Source of the DNA: Trichomonas vaginalis G3 | Taxonomy: Eukaryota; Parabasalia; Trichomonadida; Trichomonadidae | Length of the DNA: 64,000 bases | Reading direction: 5' to 3' | Assembly (NCBI RefSeq): GCF_026262505.1 | Contig: NC_067203.1 | Coordinates: 1,550,001-1,614,000 of the forward strand | Shown: piece after piece, positions 39,128-50,317 of the stretch | Position numbering within the stretch: the stretch's first letter is position 1 | Layout: each line of letters starts with the position of its first letter | Notes under the pieces: model-generated | What the model was told of the DNA's origin: nothing | Databases searched by the model: none | What the model saw: the letters and a program-made list of their open reading frames with translations, nothing else | Position numbers and translations under genes: made by a program

Positions 39128-42100
39128 ATGAGTAAAAGAGATTCATCCTCTGTTGCTTCTTCCATATCAAGAAAGTCAGATCATAGATCCTTACTAGAAA
39201 CAGTTGGTAATGGATCTGAAGAAGCATACAAAAAACGCGAAAATGAATTATTAGATAAAACAATTGTCGAATTTCCAAAAAATCAGACTGATGGCGTTAC
39301 CGCTCAAACAAAATATCTCGATTTATCCAATATTGTCAATACAAAAATCAATGTAAAATCTTTTCCAAGTAAATTAGTTGTTCTTCGCTTAACAGGAACC
39401 AAAATCCCTCAACTCAGTGAATTTCCACAGCTTGACTACTTGCGAACTCTCTACTTAGATCACTGCAATTTAACTTCTCTTGAAGGACTTCCGAGATTTT
39501 CTAAGCTTAGATACCTTTATTTGAATGATAACTCCATTAAGAATTACCAAGGAATCTCAATATACCCTGAATTAACACTTCTCGATCTCTCAAACAACCC
39601 AGGAAAGTTTACAGCAGAATCTGCTTTACAAGCAACGGGATCAATTCGCCTTTCCATCTTCAACGGTATTGCAATTACACGCGCAAACATTCGCCAAGCG
39701 TTTAAATCTCCTATCGTTGGAATTGCGCTCAGATCCGGATTAAATCCAGAAAATGCAACAGAACAAGAAGCAACCGAATTTCTTTCAAGCGATATCATAC
39801 AAGTATGCAATGACCTTAATCTTGACATTGCTCTTGCTCGAATTACGTTTAAACAAACAGAAGATAACAATTATGTTGCAGAAATGCCAATTCCTCTTAC
39901 AGATCGTCCAGAAGAAAATCATGCTTACGATATCAAGTGGTATATGTCATCCTGTCCGTTCCTAAATCAAAAAGGAGAAGAATGGGAAGAAATTAAGATG
40001 AGAACACAAGAAAACTCAATAACAATACTCAATATCATGCACCAGCATATTATCAAAGCCACATTCAAGCTTTACTTACCAAATTCAAAAGATCCAAACA
40101 AAGTTTACTCAATGTACGCTTCGCAAGTCGTTGGCTACCAGAAGGGACAACTCGTACTTCCTTTCCCTGTCGATCCGATCGTTTGCGGAGAGCCAAGAGA
40201 AGGAACTTTGATTTCCGTAATGCCAATGCCTATTCCTTCAAGAACAAACTGGTATATCGATACAGACTTAATACTTGAGAACTCGGAGACCCTTAATTTG
40301 ACATACGACCATGTTGGAAAGGTAATAAAATGCGTAATACAACCTTATTGCACAGAGCTTCCTGATGAGAGATTCAACGAGTTAGAGACCGAAACAGAAG
40401 TTGTACAGCCATTACTTCCAAGCGTCACTGGCCTCTCATTCCCAAAGGAAGTCATCGAGGGACAACAGATCAAATTTACGCGTCAAATTTTGCCCGATCG
40501 CGAAGGTGACTCGGAAATTACGATCGAAAGGGCAAAAACAGCTTCAGACGAATGGGTTGAGTGTACAACATTAAATCCATCAAGTTTAGTTTACACTCCA
40601 ACGAAAAATGACGTAAATTGTTTCTTGAGGCTCAAGTATTTACCTGTTCTCCAAGACGGCTCATCCATTGACGAGCCACAGATCTTCTACAGCAAGGAGC
40701 GCGTCATTCCTGCTCTTCCTTCTTTCAAGAATCAGAGAATCTGCGGAGATTTCTTCGTTGGAAGAAAAGTAATCGCAATCGCTGATTACGAAGGCGGAGA
40801 AATGGGTGAATGCCATTTCCAATGGTACTCTTCTCAAAAAGAAATCAAGTCAAAAAGTGAAGTGACCAAATGTAAAAAATTGAGAACAACCAGCCAAATA
40901 TTAGAACTTGGTGAAAGTGAATTAAACAGATACGTTGTCTGTTTAATGACACCAATACGCGATGATGATGTTTCAGGTGAAGAAGTTTTTTGTTGTTCAG
41001 AGAAAACGATAGAAACTGATGAAAATCCACCAGAAAAAATCAATCTTCCGAAAGAAATCTTCGCGTTCAAGCCAATTTCTATTGATTTCTACTCAAGATG
41101 GTTTGTTTCTTCAACAGAAGACGAAGAATCATTCGAATCTGCTGGAACAGGCCAAATTTTCACGCCAAATTTGTCTCACGTAGGAAGATTCTTAAGAATT
41201 AAATCAGAAAAAGGTGACTATATTTTGGATATTGTCAAACCGTCGGCACCTTTAATTGTAAACGGTTTTGAATTAATTACAAAAAGTGACGAATTAAAAG
41301 ATGGCGACATCATTGAAATTCCGGACGAAATCGAGACAGAAAACTGCGAAATTGTTTGGATAAGGAACCAAAACGGAAAAGCAATTGTTGTTGATGTAGA
41401 ATCTAGATCATATAAAATACAAGAATCAGATGTTGGATATACAATTAAATGCGGAGTAACTCCTCAATTCGAAAACTCCCAAATTGTTTATTCCAAATCA
41501 ACAACAAAAATTTCAAAGGCAATGCGTCAAAAACCGAAAATTGTCAAATTAGAAGATGGCAATTTATCTCTCAATTTCGAAGGCACTGTTTACTCAATGA
41601 AATGGTTTAGATCTAGAGATAAAGTTGAATTTGAGCACATTTGCTCTTTTGTTTTCTCTGGTTTCGACAGAAATACAGAGTCCGAAAATTATACTTTATT
41701 TGTTCCTCAGAAAAATTCAAAAGAAAATTTGCAAAAAGTCAAAGAAAATTTGGATGTTTCTGAGTTATCTTACAAAATTACTGATGCAGATACAAACTGC
41801 TACATGAAATGCGAAGTAGAATTAGGAAATCTTCAGGTTGTTAAAGGTCAAACCGTTGTCAAACCGTCAGGTGAAGTGATTTCTGCCACTACGAAATCAT
41901 TCATCAAAGCACCAGATTTCCTTTTGTATTTCGACAGAATTCCAGACAGTTTACGCGAAAACGAGAAAATTACTTTGCAAGTCAAAGGCTCTTTATCTCA
42001 AATTCCGAAATACTACTGGTTGTTGAAGACTGTCGATGAAGAAACAAATGAAGACTCATGGACGGTTATTTCTGACTGTTTGTCATTTATTCCGAACAAA

Positions 42101-43780
42101 GAACATATTGGATGCCAAATCAGAGCTGTTGCAACAACAAACAAATACAAAATTGATGATTTGTTTAAAGAAAATCTCCCTGAAAACCAAATATTGGATA
42201 TGCCTGAAATAAAACCGTCACTTCCTATCGTCAAAGACATAAATATTTCACAAGATGATAAAGGAAAAATTGTCATAACCGCTAATTACATTGGTGGCAA
42301 ACCGTCAAAACCGTTAGTTATATTAGGCTGCACAGGAAGCGACGGAGTCACAATTGAAGAGAAATCAGTGAACGAACAATCAATTTCTATTGAAAATGAC
42401 GATAAAATAATCGTAAAACTGACACCATGGCGCGAAATGTTTTTCGGAACTAAAACTCCGAAAATTAATGTTTGCATCACGCCCGTAAGAGATGACGGTT
42501 TGAAAGGAAAACCAGTTTGGTCAAATACAACTGCTATCGTTAAAAAAGTGACACATATTGACAAAATACGAATAGCAAATGGAAGCAAGAACAAAGAACA
42601 AAAAGTTGGCGATGTTTTGATGTGTAAAGTTGTTCCTTTCGAAGGAGAAAATGATGAAATCGATCATTGCGAATTTGAATGGACATTTGAAACAGAAATT
42701 AATGATCACTTCACTTCACTTTTCGAAGACCAAATCTCTAAACTCACAAAGAAGAAATCTAAAAGTTTGTTGTCCGATTCTGATGATGAAGACGATACAA
42801 AAAGTGACATTCTTACTCTTAAACAGACAGATTCCGAAAACAACGAATACGAGTTGATTTACGACCAATCTGAAAACAAAGTTCGTAAATTCTACTCAAG
42901 AAGACAAATGCCTTCAATTATTTTGACAGAAGACGATAGCGAAAACCGTTTGACAGTCAAAGTTTGGGTTATTAATAAATACGGCTTCGAAACATCAAAA
43001 ACAAGTCATTTGAAGATCCAAAAACTCGGCCAACAAGATTTAATCCCAGAATTATTAATAAATGTCAAAAATAAAAAGAAGAAAGGTGACAAAACCGACG
43101 ACGATAGCCAAGTTTACACTGATTCAATTTTGACATGCAGCTTTGTTAATTTTGATAATGAAAACAATGATGATTTGACATGGTTTGTTTGCCAAAACGA
43201 AAATTACGAAGATGAAGAAGAAATTATTTGTGATGATTCATTTACACCGAATGCCATGTTTTGCAACAAATTTGTTTTCGCAAAATGTGGCGAATTGAAG
43301 TCAAATTTAGTTGGTCCTGTTTTGCCACAACAAAAAGTAGAAACATTGGCAAAGAGTTACTACAAATCAGGAACATTGAAATTCAAAGGAGATGCTCCAG
43401 TTGGAAACGGAATTTGGGATGTTTCTTTCACATTAAATAACATTGTTTTGACAGGAAGAAACAATGTTACAAAATCAACTGAATGGAAGAGTGTCAACAT
43501 TGTTATTGTTGACAATGAGAAAATAAAGATTGAAACTGGTCCAGGAATGAAATATTTGATGATTCCTAACATAAACAAAGATTTCTCACAGAAAGAATCT
43601 TGTGATTTGTGTTACTTAATTTTCCAGAAATACATCAATTCTCCTCCAGAAGAATCATTACAATCTCCTTCGAAAGTTTCGACAAAAAGATCTGACGCAT
43701 CATCTTCTGTATCTCCAAGATCAAGCAGAAGAAATGACAATCACTCTGTTACTTCTTCACCAAGAACTCCAAGGAAATAA
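39128..43780 (+). CDS. AIR9-like microtubule-associated protein (LRR + A9 repeats)
   Basis: 1550 residues. A short Ser/Arg-rich N-terminus is followed by a leucine-rich repeat region at about residues 60-200 (TKYLDLSNI, LRTLYLDHCNLTSLEGLPRF, LRYLYLNDNSIKNYQGIS, LTLLDLSNNPG). Then come about ten Ig-like A9-type repeats of about 100-120 residues, each with YxVxWxx and DVGxxIKC-like strands (for example SYKIQESDVGYTIKCGVTP). A conserved C-terminal domain (GDAPVGNGIWDVSFTLNNI through SCDLCYLIFQKYI, about 1425-1515) and a Ser/Arg tail end it. This architecture is that of AIR9, a cortical-microtubule protein of plants that is also found in excavate protists. It probably decorates the axostyle, pelta or flagellar microtubules. 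The stop is TAAA-containing, as in trichomonad polyadenylation. Confidence 0.85.
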   Translation: MSKRDSSSVASSISRKSDHRSLLETVGNGSEEAYKKRENELLDKTIVEFPKNQTDGVTAQTKYLDLSNIVNTKINVKSFPSKLVVLRLTGTKIPQLSEFPQLDYLRTLYLDHCNLTSLEGLPRFSKLRYLYLNDNSIKNYQGISIYPELTLLDLSNNPGKFTAESALQATGSIRLSIFNGIAITRANIRQAFKSPIVGIALRSGLNPENATEQEATEFLSSDIIQVCNDLNLDIALARITFKQTEDNNYVAEMPIPLTDRPEENHAYDIKWYMSSCPFLNQKGEEWEEIKMRTQENSITILNIMHQHIIKATFKLYLPNSKDPNKVYSMYASQVVGYQKGQLVLPFPVDPIVCGEPREGTLISVMPMPIPSRTNWYIDTDLILENSETLNLTYDHVGKVIKCVIQPYCTELPDERFNELETETEVVQPLLPSVTGLSFPKEVIEGQQIKFTRQILPDREGDSEITIERAKTASDEWVECTTLNPSSLVYTPTKNDVNCFLRLKYLPVLQDGSSIDEPQIFYSKERVIPALPSFKNQRICGDFFVGRKVIAIADYEGGEMGECHFQWYSSQKEIKSKSEVTKCKKLRTTSQILELGESELNRYVVCLMTPIRDDDVSGEEVFCCSEKTIETDENPPEKINLPKEIFAFKPISIDFYSRWFVSSTEDEESFESAGTGQIFTPNLSHVGRFLRIKSEKGDYILDIVKPSAPLIVNGFELITKSDELKDGDIIEIPDEIETENCEIVWIRNQNGKAIVVDVESRSYKIQESDVGYTIKCGVTPQFENSQIVYSKSTTKISKAMRQKPKIVKLEDGNLSLNFEGTVYSMKWFRSRDKVEFEHICSFVFSGFDRNTESENYTLFVPQKNSKENLQKVKENLDVSELSYKITDADTNCYMKCEVELGNLQVVKGQTVVKPSGEVISATTKSFIKAPDFLLYFDRIPDSLRENEKITLQVKGSLSQIPKYYWLLKTVDEETNEDSWTVISDCLSFIPNKEHIGCQIRAVATTNKYKIDDLFKENLPENQILDMPEIKPSLPIVKDINISQDDKGKIVITANYIGGKPSKPLVILGCTGSDGVTIEEKSVNEQSISIENDDKIIVKLTPWREMFFGTKTPKINVCITPVRDDGLKGKPVWSNTTAIVKKVTHIDKIRIANGSKNKEQKVGDVLMCKVVPFEGENDEIDHCEFEWTFETEINDHFTSLFEDQISKLTKKKSKSLLSDSDDEDDTKSDILTLKQTDSENNEYELIYDQSENKVRKFYSRRQMPSIILTEDDSENRLTVKVWVINKYGFETSKTSHLKIQKLGQQDLIPELLINVKNKKKKGDKTDDDSQVYTDSILTCSFVNFDNENNDDLTWFVCQNENYEDEEEIICDDSFTPNAMFCNKFVFAKCGELKSNLVGPVLPQQKVETLAKSYYKSGTLKFKGDAPVGNGIWDVSFTLNNIVLTGRNNVTKSTEWKSVNIVIVDNEKIKIETGPGMKYLMIPNINKDFSQKESCDLCYLIFQKYINSPPEESLQSPSKVSTKRSDASSSVSPRSSRRNDNHSVTSSPRTPRK

Positions 43781-43814
43781 ACATTTTTTATTTATTTATT
43801 TTATTTTTTAAATA

Positions 43815-43842
43815 TAGGGTGTCCAAAGGTGTGTTTAGCACA
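43815..43842 (+). repeat. Left mariner TIR (28 bp)
   Basis: Matches the reverse complement of 45091-45118 at 27 of 28 positions (GTGTGT against GTGCGT). Confidence 0.9.
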
Positions 43843-43894
43843 AACCTGAATACTGCGAATAGAAATAAACAAGTTACATATATATAAAGTTTAT

Positions 43895-44911
43895 TTAAAT
43901 ATAATCACCATTGGATTCAATCACGCGTTCGCAGCGATCGATCCAGGCTTGAAAGACACGCTTTAAATCATCATGAGAAAATTGCTCAAATTGCTCTCTT
44001 ACAAAATTTTCAAGATCATCTGGACTCGCGAATTCGCGTCCTTCAGCTCTCTTTTTTAGCGTGCCGAATAAATAAAAGTCAGAGGGTGCAATATCAGGTG
44101 AATAAATTGGGTTTGGAACAACTTTGACATTGTTTTCCAACAAGTAATTCATTACCTTATGACTTTTGTGAACTCTTGAATTATCAAAATGAATTGCAAA
44201 CTTTTGTTTTTGTTGTTTGGATTTCTCAAACTCATCAGAATTGATAATTTGAGTAAGAACATTGTCAATTAGATACTGAGCATTCATCGTATTAGGTTTT
44301 TGAAGAATATCAATTGCGATGATGCCATTCACGCCCCAAAAAACCGACAACATCATCATTAGTGTGTCAATTTTTTTCTTCGGGAATGTTTGCGGATTTT
44401 CATCCTTCGGGATCCACATGATTTTGGCTTCTGTTGCATATTGAAACCAAGACTCGTCCCCTGTTACTAAAAAGCGAAACTTCTTGGATTGATACACACC
44501 CAATATAGAGAGGAGCTCTTTCGAAGATTGGACTCTAGATTTTTTTTGAACTGAATTAAGGTTGTGCGGAACCCAACGTGTATACGCTAGTTTGTAGTTC
44601 AAATAATTGTGCAGATAATAACTGACTGTTGTACGTGGTATCTTTGTCATCTCCTCTATCCTTCTGAGTGATGCTCTTGGGTCTTCATCTAGCGCTTGAA
44701 GAATTGCTTTGATTTTTCTTTGATCCGGCAATTTTTTGTCAATTTTTATGATGGGCGCCTTTTTGTTCATGAAGTGATACATCCTAACATGATACGTTAC
44801 AGTGGAATAGCTAGGAGCATCCATACCGAAGCATTTTACCAATGTCTCGTAGATTTTTTTACAGTCTTTGCATTTTTTTGCAAGAGCGAGGATGTTTTCT
44901 TTATGATTCAT
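43895..44911 (-). CDS. Mariner transposase, DD34D
   Basis: 338 residues from the ATG at 44911 (MNHKENILALAKKCKDCKKI). An in-frame extension upstream to 45022 is open but lies in the element's 5' non-coding part. N-terminal helix-turn-helix domains occupy about residues 1-120 (with RASLRRIEEMTKIPRTTVSYYL). The catalytic triad is seen as GDESWFQY, HFDNSRVHKS and APSDFYLF, with exactly 34 residues between the second and third Asp, plus the WVPHNLN linker typical of mariner. It catalyses cut-and-paste transposition into TA. No breaks seen. Confidence 0.95.
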   Translation of the reverse strand: MNHKENILALAKKCKDCKKIYETLVKCFGMDAPSYSTVTYHVRMYHFMNKKAPIIKIDKKLPDQRKIKAILQALDEDPRASLRRIEEMTKIPRTTVSYYLHNYLNYKLAYTRWVPHNLNSVQKKSRVQSSKELLSILGVYQSKKFRFLVTGDESWFQYATEAKIMWIPKDENPQTFPKKKIDTLMMMLSVFWGVNGIIAIDILQKPNTMNAQYLIDNVLTQIINSDEFEKSKQQKQKFAIHFDNSRVHKSHKVMNYLLENNVKVVPNPIYSPDIAPSDFYLFGTLKKRAEGREFASPDDLENFVREQFEQFSHDDLKRVFQAWIDRCERVIESNGDYI

Positions 44912-45090
44912 TAAAAAAATGAAAAAAATCCCGCCAAAATTTCCCGCGAAACCGCCTCTTGTCTCAAAATTCATTTTATATCCCGGCATGGCGCCAAAAT
45001 ACAAAATACTCATCATATACATATATTCATATTTTTTATTATATATTTATAATCAGCATATATCTCCTTTAATAGTCTCATATAGAGCGC

Positions 45091-45118
45091 TGTGCTAAAC
45101 GCACCTTTGGACACCCTA
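45091..45118 (-). repeat. Right mariner TIR (28 bp)
   Basis: Reverse complement of the left TIR with one mismatch. Confidence 0.9.
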
Positions 45119-45340
45119 TATATATTTGAGATGACGCGAATAAATTAGAATAGTTGTGACATTTTTCCCGGGCTTATAAATAAGCTCGAAAAAGTATCAA
45201 GCAGCTATTAAAATATATATATTCACTTTTTATTTGTCGTCCCTCATCTCAAAAAGTGACTAATATTGCTTATATAACTTCTTATATAAAGGAAGATTTT
45301 TATTATTGTGTTTTGGAAGTTCTAAGAATGTCCAATATGT

Positions 45341-45480
45341 ATAAAGCAAAAGAAAGTTTTGATTCCTTTTATCAGAGAGTTCAATATAAATTTCTTGCAA
45401 TTCGTGGTTCTAATAAAATTGTTGAAGTAGATCCTGATACACGATTGGTTTGTTTTAATAATAATAATTCAAAAATTTTA
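45341..45480 (+). pseudogene. Partial duplicate of the downstream membrane-protein gene
   Basis: Encodes KAKESFDSFYQRVQYKFLAI... then VDPDTRLVCFNNNNSK, nearly identical to residues about 97-143 of the gene at 46052-46825. It sits exactly 1000 bases upstream of the matching segment. It lacks both membrane segments and the rest of the gene, so it is a fragment. Confidence 0.75.
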
Positions 45481-45601
45481 CACTTTTATTGCATTTTATA
45501 CAGGTGTGAACCTTGTATAAAAAGGAGATAAAAGTGCAAACCCAAAAAAATATTCCCAAATTCAATTTTAAATAATTGCTTTTTGCACACCAAGTAACAG
45601 C

Positions 45602-45697
45602 AATTTATCATTTCGATAACATTAAAATTAAAATAATTACTGTAACATAATTTATCATTTCGATAACATTAAAATTAAAATAATTACTGTAAAATTT
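45602..45697 (+). repeat. 47-bp direct duplication
   Basis: AATTTATCATTTCGATAAC and the following 28 bases occur twice in tandem, almost perfectly. Confidence 0.85.
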
Positions 45698-46051
45698 TAA
45701 CTTTTTTGACAAAATCGGGGCTCATTAGCCACGATATTTCTGATGTTTACATTAGCCAAAAATCGAAACTCAATTAAACGTTTATCATATATGATATAAA
45801 TAAGCACTAGATCTAATTTGATGATAAATGTATGATAAAAATACATTTCTTTCTTTCCAAAAAAATTGCAAAAAGCAAAAAACGAGTTTTTATATGTAAA
45901 AAAAGGTTAAAATCTTTGCTAAGGTTTTTTTTGGGAAATGGCTATAGCCAGCGGTTTTTTAGCCATGCGAAATCCCTACTCTAACTTAAATTAAGTAACT
46001 TGGAAATTTAATAAATTGAAAGAAAAACCGTAAACTAAATTTTTCTTTAAC

Positions 46052-46825
46052 ATGTTTGATTTCTATTTTTACGCATTGCTTGTGATAATGATATTATTAA
46101 TATTCATGTCGTGCTTAGATAAACATTTCTTCAGTATGTTACAAAATATTAATAATGAAAAATACGTCCAATCATTCCTTTTGCAGCAACCAAAGATATC
46201 TTATTATATAAGAACAAAAGATGGTTCAAGATATAATAAAAGGTATGATTTTAACTATGGTTCATGGAAATATAATCCTTTAAATATTTCAAATAAAGAA
46301 ACGGTTGTTTATCTATTGAAGGAAAAATATATATTCACTGATAAAGCAAAAGAAAGTTTTGATTCCTTTTATCAGAGAGTTCAATATAAATTTCTTGCAA
46401 TTCGTGGTTTTAATAAAATTGTTGAAGAAGAACCTGATACACGATTGGTTTGTTTTAATAATAATAAATCAAAAATAATCAATTTTATGGTATGCAAAAA
46501 TGGTCAATATTTATATTTATTCTTAAGATTATTCAGATTACATATAATATTCGAAAAACTGTTTTTAAAACTAGTTGATAAAAATATCGAAATTACAGTT
46601 GAAAAATTTATCTCATTAGATCCAGAAGAGTTTCAATATAAATACATGGAATATTATCCTACTTCCAAACGATTAAAACCGAGATTTGAAAGGATGGAAT
46701 TGCTCGGGTTGGATGTCATATCTGTTTTTTTGGTAATGTTTCTATTTGTATTGATTGGAGTGTATTTTGATCTTTTTCGAGATGATAATCTGGAATATGT
46801 TCCAGATTGGGATTTTTTATATTAG
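46052..46825 (+). CDS. Small two-span membrane protein, 257 residues
   Basis: A hydrophobic segment near the N-terminus (about residues 5-22, YFYALLVIMILLIFMSCL) and another near the C-terminus (about 222-240, DVISVFLVMFLFVLIGVYF) flank a soluble region of about 190 residues rich in Tyr, Lys and Phe. No recognised domain. A partial copy of its middle lies 1 kb upstream. Probably host; it is the last host-like gene before the second virus-like element. Confidence 0.6.
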   Translation: MFDFYFYALLVIMILLIFMSCLDKHFFSMLQNINNEKYVQSFLLQQPKISYYIRTKDGSRYNKRYDFNYGSWKYNPLNISNKETVVYLLKEKYIFTDKAKESFDSFYQRVQYKFLAIRGFNKIVEEEPDTRLVCFNNNKSKIINFMVCKNGQYLYLFLRLFRLHIIFEKLFLKLVDKNIEITVEKFISLDPEEFQYKYMEYYPTSKRLKPRFERMELLGLDVISVFLVMFLFVLIGVYFDLFRDDNLEYVPDWDFLY

Positions 46826-46877
46826 AATATATTTTATATTCATCAGATAAGAAACACTTCGACGAAAAAAAAAAAGG

Positions 46878-46915
46878 TAGTGGGGCTTCCAGGGGCTGCG
46901 CCCCTTCTAGCCCTG
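46878..46915 (+). repeat. GC-rich hairpin at the left margin of the second element
   Basis: GGGGCTTCCAGGGGCTGCGC and what follows contains a perfect AGGGGC-TGC-GCCCCT stem. It is the sharpest GC-rich spot in the region and lies just before the first viral gene. It may mark the element end or be one of the mini-palindromes seen elsewhere. Confidence 0.5.
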
Positions 46916-46955
46916 AAGATGTTTAGTATAAAACCGCTTTTTAACTTCACTTAAA

Positions 46956-49900
46956 ATGCCACGTAAGCTACGTAAGAATATACGTAAGAGGAAGAGAGCA
47001 TTGAAACATCCAATAGTAAAACTGACACCACAACAACAGTTGCAACAACAAATGCTGAATGACCCCACTATGTTGCAACAAATGTCAAGCAATCCTATGC
47101 TTTTAAACCGAGTTGTTGGTGCACAGAGTGGAGGTTTAAGAGCGGCACTTTTAGCGAAAATGGCAGGCTATGGTGGAGCTGCAGACGGAACAGCTTATAA
47201 CCCTCAAAGTCAAATGAATTTGAGTTCACTCAAAAATCAAATATCAGATGTCAAAAAGTCAAACATAGACATACAGAAACAAATAAGTGAAAACGAAAAG
47301 AAACTAGAATATGACAGACACACAAAGAAACTCAATGAGTTAAACGTAGAGAAAAAGAAGAAAGAAGAACAACTGAAAGAACTAAGTACAGAGGAATATG
47401 CGAAAAAAGTGTCAGAAAAAGCAGCAGAAGTAGCAAAAATGGAACAAGATGTTATAAATTTGAAAAACCATACTACTCAATATAAAGTACTGAAAGATGA
47501 AGAGATAAAACAAAAAGCCCTGAAGACATATATGGATAGCGATGAGTATAAAAAAGAAGTTGAAGCAAATGTAAAGGCAGAAAAACTTTTACAGTTGCAA
47601 AACCAAACCGTACAGTATGAAAACTTAGCACAAGAAAGTAAAAATAACGACGCAGCCATGCAAAAGGCAATGAAAAGCGCAGAATATATAAAAGCTAAAA
47701 TGACTGGTTAGATGCCCAAGCCAACGCTAAAGCAGCCCAACTTATAGGGTCAATAAGGACAAAAATACAAGCGGATGAAGACAGTTCAAATGAAGCTTTA
47801 ACAAATGCTGACTTTAAGAACGCCTTCGAAGCTCTTCATAGTAAGGTGAAACAAGTGAACGATTTCTCATCTGGAAAGAAACTGAAGTCTGAAGGTTTCG
47901 ACAAAGAGTTAAGAGAAGTAGCACAAAATATGACGAAAATAACAGATGCAGCAACGAGACAGGCAGTTCAAAGCGCCTATGACGCCGTTAGAGCAACTGT
48001 TGTGGAAATCAAGAAAAAGAGTTACAACAGACCAAAACAGACCTAGTAAATGCTTTCTTAAAAACGAAAAGTCAGGTAGGACATTATGCTGCAGATGGAA
48101 CATATGTGCCAGCTGGTGGAACTTATATACCACCAAACCCTCCAAGAGAAGCACCTGCACCAGGACTACCTAAAACATTTACATCGTCACATGGACACAG
48201 ACACAGGCATGCACCAAAACCAACACAACAACCAACAGTTCAAAATCCAGCACAACAACAACCAACACAACAACCAGCACCACAACAACAACCAGCACAA
48301 CAACCACCTCCACAACCAGCACAGCAACCAACAGTTCAAAACCGCACAACAACAACCACAAACAGAGCAAGGACATAAAAGAAGTAGAGAACAAGGAAAC
48401 CAAGATTTCTTAAAAATGCTTAAAGAAGACTATGGTTACCCAGATACTCTTGACTTAGTGACAGATATAAAGAAGCTATTAGAAAGTTCAAGAAGGAAAT
48501 ACTGACCCGAACCTATTTAGCTTTATGGTTCAGCACCAAATGGGATATAATTTCAAACCTGGAAAATACAAGCTCGCTAAGGATATGATTTAATAGCATA
48601 TCATCCAAATGACATGAACGAATTTACTCCGAGATATTTGGTGTCAGAGATAAATGATGATTCAACTATCTTCATGAAACGCGTAAAAAATAGAGACGGA
48701 ACGAAAGAACAAAGGCTTATGAATGCGGATGACTTAAATAGGGAACTTGTTGAAAACGGTCTCGGAATATATGAAATGCCAGCAGATGAGGTACAAGAAA
48801 CTCCACAGGAAGAAGTTCAGATACAACCAGACATGGAAGAAATAGTTCAGCAAACAACAGCTAGAAGAGCCTGAAGGAAACGAACAAGTCCCTCCTTTGG
48901 AAACTAACTTCACAGAACTAGATGAAGATTTGGAACAGCCGAAAAATCTTGACCCTCAACAAGAGTATGAGGTGAATATGGAATCTTCCAAGAGTCTAAA
49001 AAAAATTCGGCTGACATAGTAGAAGAATATCGAAAAATGTTTGCCGACATACAAAAGACTCCAACACCAGATGAAAATATTCAGCATAGAATGGAAGTAC
49101 TGAAAGAAAATGTACACAAATACAACAACCCTTTTTACTTACGACCAATAACGTTCAATCTTTGGCTGAACTCGGTGAAAATAAAAGGTTAAATTTCAAC
49201 AAAACATATAGAAATGAAACATTGTTTAAAGTTCATTCAGAACCTAACCAAGATGGAAACAAACTACTTTTGTTTCTGCAGACGATGGAACTACAATGAG
49301 ATGGGGTCATAAAGCTAACCCGGATAGGTGGTTCATAAACTTACAACCACAATTCCAAGAAGTTGTAGACGCAATGGGAAGGCAATGGTGAACCAGATAT
49401 AGCTGGTATTTTCAAGCGCGGCTTTAATGCCATTGAAAGATATGAAACATGCAGATATTTTGGACCAGTATGAAATGAACATGGCTGATGGAAATATAAC
49501 ACCTGACGTTCTAGAACATTTATCTCAAAGAACTACACAGAACCATAGAGATGGTATATTTGGTGAAGAGTTTAGAAAGAAAGTTAGGGAGAGCGAAGGA
49601 AGAGAACTATTGTACATGACCTTGCAAACGAAAGTTTACAAAATGTCATAAAAACTTACTTTGCAGACAATGAACCGAGAAGGGATGAATATTTAAGAAA
49701 ACTCAAACGGACAGTACCAAATGAAATGTTAGTATTGAAAAAACATGTTCCTTGACAAAATAAAACCAACTACAGAAATAAATGACGCAAGCCTGAAACG
49801 TTGGGTAAAAGCTTTCCCGTTCACAAAAGATATTATTGGTTACATGGAAAGAAAACCAGAATGGCTACAAAAACATATATTTGGAAACGAGCTTATTCCA

Positions 49901-50285
49901 TATGGACAAGCTCTGTTTGAAGAGCTTGAACCGGAAACTCAGGAAAGAGTCATGCAAACAATACGCGAAGACTCAAATACAAACCATGACAAAATCTTTC
50001 TAGGATATAGGTTACCTGAGATGGGCGACCAGAGCCAAAGGCAAAAAGGACATGGGAAATTTACAACATACTAGGTGAACATGAGGCAAAGATGCAACAA
50101 CTTGAAGCAGAGGGCAAGTTACCAAAGCGACACCAAAGAAGAAGAGAAGAGTAGAACAAAGTGAAAGTAGTGAAGAAGTAACTTCATCTAGTGAAAGTAG
50201 TGGCAATGAAGGAAAAAGAAGAGTTAAAAACTCAGCCAGGAAGAAAGTAAAGCTTGGTCCACGTGGGTTCTATTATGACACATAA
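46956..50285 (+). CDS. Core/structural protein region (viral fossil, heavily broken)
   Basis: A long plus-strand coding region now in several frames. It opens MPRKLRKNIRKRKRALKHP, a very basic start suited to DNA binding. Glutamine-rich sequence (QQQLQQQMLNDPTMLQQM), glycine-rich sequence (LLAKMAGYGGAADGTAYNP) and long coiled coils follow. Further on are a Pro/Gln-rich tract (48190-48350), acidic segments, and a Lys/Ser-rich end. It probably corresponds to one or more large internal virion proteins. No enzyme motif is seen. The breaks make gene limits uncertain. Confidence 0.55.
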
Positions 50286-50317
50286 ATCCAACTATTCTAT
50301 ATTTTTACCCATATGAA

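Larger units (their letters stand above)
43815..45118. mobile_element. Mariner element, Tvmar1-like, apparently intact
   Basis: 1,304 bp with 28-bp terminal inverted repeats that begin TAGGGTGTCCAAAGGTG and differ at one position, flanked by TA on both sides (TA target duplication). It contains a single full-length transposase on the minus strand. It lies only 35 bases past the stop codon of the AIR9-like gene. Intact ends and an intact frame suggest a recent insertion. Confidence 0.95.
45119..46051. other. Intergenic with a duplicated gene piece
   Basis: Holds the 140-bp fragment at 45341-45480 and a 47-bp direct duplication at 45602-45697, listed separately. Otherwise no gene; a second TA-rich block precedes the membrane-protein gene. 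Confidence 0.5.
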
